From Spirochaetia bacterium UBA5368 (GTDB taxonomy: Bacteria; Spirochaetota; UBA4802; UBA5368): 14,436 nucleotides of DNA. The stretch spans positions 29,290-43,725 of the forward strand of contig DHPI01000037.1 in assembly GCA_002407865.1 (NCBI GenBank), read 5' to 3'. Position 1 is the first letter of the stretch; every line of letters starts with the position of its first letter. A program made the position numbers and the translations under genes. Below, one piece after another: positions 13,083 to 14,436 of the stretch. Under the pieces are notes generated by a model, which saw only the letters and a list, made by a program, of their open reading frames with translations, was not told the origin of the DNA and made no database searches.

Positions 13083-14436
13083 TCACAATCCTCGGTACGC
13101 GGCAGGCAAAAAGCGGTTTTGTGTGCCATACGGGTCCTTTATTTCATGACCCGGCTTGAAATCCAGCTTCTTCGATCCCCTTCCGTTAAGATATTTCCCC
13201 AGTTCGAGATTTACCGTTTCCGGCGCCGCCACACCCGCTCGCGCAAGCGCCTGGCGAAGCAATGCTTCCGCTTTCATCGAAAACGCTATTGAATCGCCAA
13301 GAATGCGCCCTGCCTCCGATGGATTGTGAAAGCCCACGGAATTCTCAGCACCTATAAAAATATTCCGGTATAATGCTTCTTCATAGAAACTGCGGGCGGT
13401 ATCATACAGTCCCTGTGGAATGTTTCTTCCGCCTGCTTTCGCGGTATGTGCCAGTTCAAACAGTTTTGCCGTCGTTGCCGCCGCATATCCGGCGCGGTTG
13501 AGCAGCGTGACCGTTCTTTCCTGGATGGCCGCGATGTCGGCCTTCAAACGGTCGCTCGACTGCGGATGGCAATTGGCGCACGCGCGCAGATCGTTTTTTA
13601 ATGGGCTCATGAGGTTGTGGTCTGATATTTTATAGGAGCCGACCCTTGTATAGGGCATATGGCAATCGGCGCACGCGAGACCGGCCTTGAAGTGTACGCT
13701 TTTATTTGTAAAAAACTCAAACTCGGGATGCCGTATAAATCCGAGCTTAAAGCCGGTAACATTCTGTTTCCATTCGCGGTGCGAGGGGCTGCTCTGTATA
13801 AACGTAATAATATTTTCAATCGATATGCCGCCCCATGAACTTCCGGCCCATGGAAAGACCACGTTTGTTGAACGCATCGCATCGTCTTTCGGAATTACAT
13901 AACTGACATGGCACTGGGCGCACACTACCATGCGCATTTCCTGCCGCGTGAATTCCTTTTTTCCGAGCTTCGCCATGCCTTCTTTGATAGTCCAGCGTGA
14001 TACCTTCAGGTTCATTGTCGTGTTATCATGGCAATCGATGCATGAAGCGCCGAGATCACGGTGCTCACTGGGGATTTTATCGACAGCGTCTTTGTAGGGC
14101 ATGCTGAAAAGATTCTTCCCGTATTCTTTCACAAGCTTATTTATATATGGAGATTTGCACGTGAGGCACGCCCCGCCGGCCTTCGTCCGTGACTGGTCGA
14201 TTTCCCGTTGATCTATCATCATGTAATAATGGCCGCGCGGCTCGTTATACTCGATGCCGAATCCCCACCCGTTGAAAAGCAGACCCATGAACGGGAACTC
14301 GCTCAGCTTATCCCACACTATTTTATCCGTATCCCATCCGCGCTTGAACATGCTTTTGTTTTTCGGCCGCGGCTCTTTCGTTTTCAGCCATGATTCATAT
14401 TCAAGGGGATACACATCTCCCCATTTTGCGGGATTG
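13083..14436 (-). CDS. nrfA: Cytochrome c nitrite reductase, pentahaem, Arg-type (5' partial)
   Basis: Periplasmic NrfA, the six-electron reduction of nitrite to ammonium. The frame is open to the window edge, beginning NPAKWGDVYPLEYESW, the usual start of the mature protein, so the signal peptide and start lie outside. Numbering from the GTG-encoded codon at 14414, the active-site haem is CLTCK with Lys87, and four further haems are CIDCH (125-129), CAQCH (165-169), CADCH (248-252) and CANCH (279-283). Catalytic residues correspond to R76, Y172 and H229. The usual calcium ligands are changed: Glu before the catalytic Tyr is S171, and the K-x-Q before the catalytic His is F226-I-R228. The loop between R76 and the CxxCK is also short. 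Arg at the Gln site is the mark of the Ca-independent subclass described from Geobacter lovleyi. An nrfH-like quinol dehydrogenase gene would be expected just outside on the right. It is unrelated in direction and spacing to the MoxR operon. Confidence 0.96.
   Translation of the reverse strand, partial: NPAKWGDVYPLEYESWLKTKEPRPKNKSMFKRGWDTDKIVWDKLSEFPFMGLLFNGWGFGIEYNEPRGHYYMMIDQREIDQSRTKAGGACLTCKSPYINKLVKEYGKNLFSMPYKDAVDKIPSEHRDLGASCIDCHDNTTMNLKVSRWTIKEGMAKLGKKEFTRQEMRMVVCAQCHVSYVIPKDDAMRSTNVVFPWAGSSWGGISIENIITFIQSSPSHREWKQNVTGFKLGFIRHPEFEFFTNKSVHFKAGLACADCHMPYTRVGSYKISDHNLMSPLKNDLRACANCHPQSSDRLKADIAAIQERTVTLLNRAGYAAATTAKLFELAHTAKAGGRNIPQGLYDTARSFYEEALYRNIFIGAENSVGFHNPSEAGRILGDSIAFSMKAEALLRQALARAGVAAPETVNLELGKYLNGRGSKKLDFKPGHEIKDPYGTQNRFLPAAYRGL

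Noticed and set aside
13083..14436. Octahaem nitrite/tetrathionate or hydroxylamine reductase as an alternative for the multihaem gene
   Set aside because: Only five haem motifs occur, the first is CxxCK, and the N-terminal and C-terminal motifs are those of NrfA.

Overview
The window is about 14.4 kb of a bacterial chromosome with intermediate GC and compact genes. It most likely comes from a strict or facultative anaerobe that respires through membrane redox complexes and multihaem cytochromes. The gene families (DsrMKJOP/Hmc/Tmc-type redox subunits, pentahaem NrfA, a hybrid kinase with a GGIAHDFNN-type H box) fit Desulfobacterota or a neighbouring anaerobic phylum. A spirochaete or candidate-phylum origin cannot be excluded, since no rRNA or other taxonomic marker is present.

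Region 1 (1-4465) is a respiratory redox complex split over two converging transcription units. On the plus strand are a four-cluster ferredoxin (DsrO/HmcB type, 5' end outside the window) and an NrfD-family quinone-interacting membrane protein (DsrP/HmcC type). On the minus strand are a NarI-like cytochrome b (DsrM/TmcC type) and a translationally coupled HdrD-like iron-sulfur protein (DsrK/TmcB type). The two units meet at a perfect 9-bp GC-rich hairpin. Together they would link a periplasmic electron carrier, the menaquinone pool and a cytoplasmic CCG-domain thiol/disulfide-type catalyst.

Region 2 (4466-7842) starts with a 323-bp AT-rich divergent intergenic region packed with palindromes and tandem repeats. 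An orphan radical SAM enzyme with a shortened SPASM/twitch C-terminus follows. Then comes a hybrid sensor kinase (receiver, PAS, HisKA, HATPase, receiver) with its own promoter, which lies between two copies of a 9-bp repeat.

Region 3 (7856-9261) is a minus-strand two-gene operon of a small putative lipoprotein and an alpha/beta hydrolase, driven by a good sigma-70-type promoter (TTGACT, 17 bp, TATAAA).

Region 4 (9336-9569) has no long gene. It carries a complete stand-alone transcription unit: promoter TTGACT-17-TATATT, about 139 nt of structured RNA, a 16-bp terminator hairpin with seven U, and a second terminator behind it. It is a good candidate for an undescribed small RNA.

Region 5 (9601-12996) is a compact minus-strand operon: a MoxR-type AAA+ ATPase, a protein joining a HExxH metallopeptidase-like domain to a VWA domain with an intact MIDAS, and a small protein built from five exact 28-residue repeats plus one degenerate one. 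It looks like a chaperone-type ATPase/VWA module with a dedicated repeat partner, and is the best candidate here for an uncharacterised protein system.

Region 6 (13083-14436) is most of nrfA, the ammonia-forming nitrite reductase. It has the CxxCK active-site haem and four CxxCH haems. The residues that normally hold the active-site calcium are replaced, including an Arg in the Gln position, as in the Ca-independent subclass known from Geobacter lovleyi.
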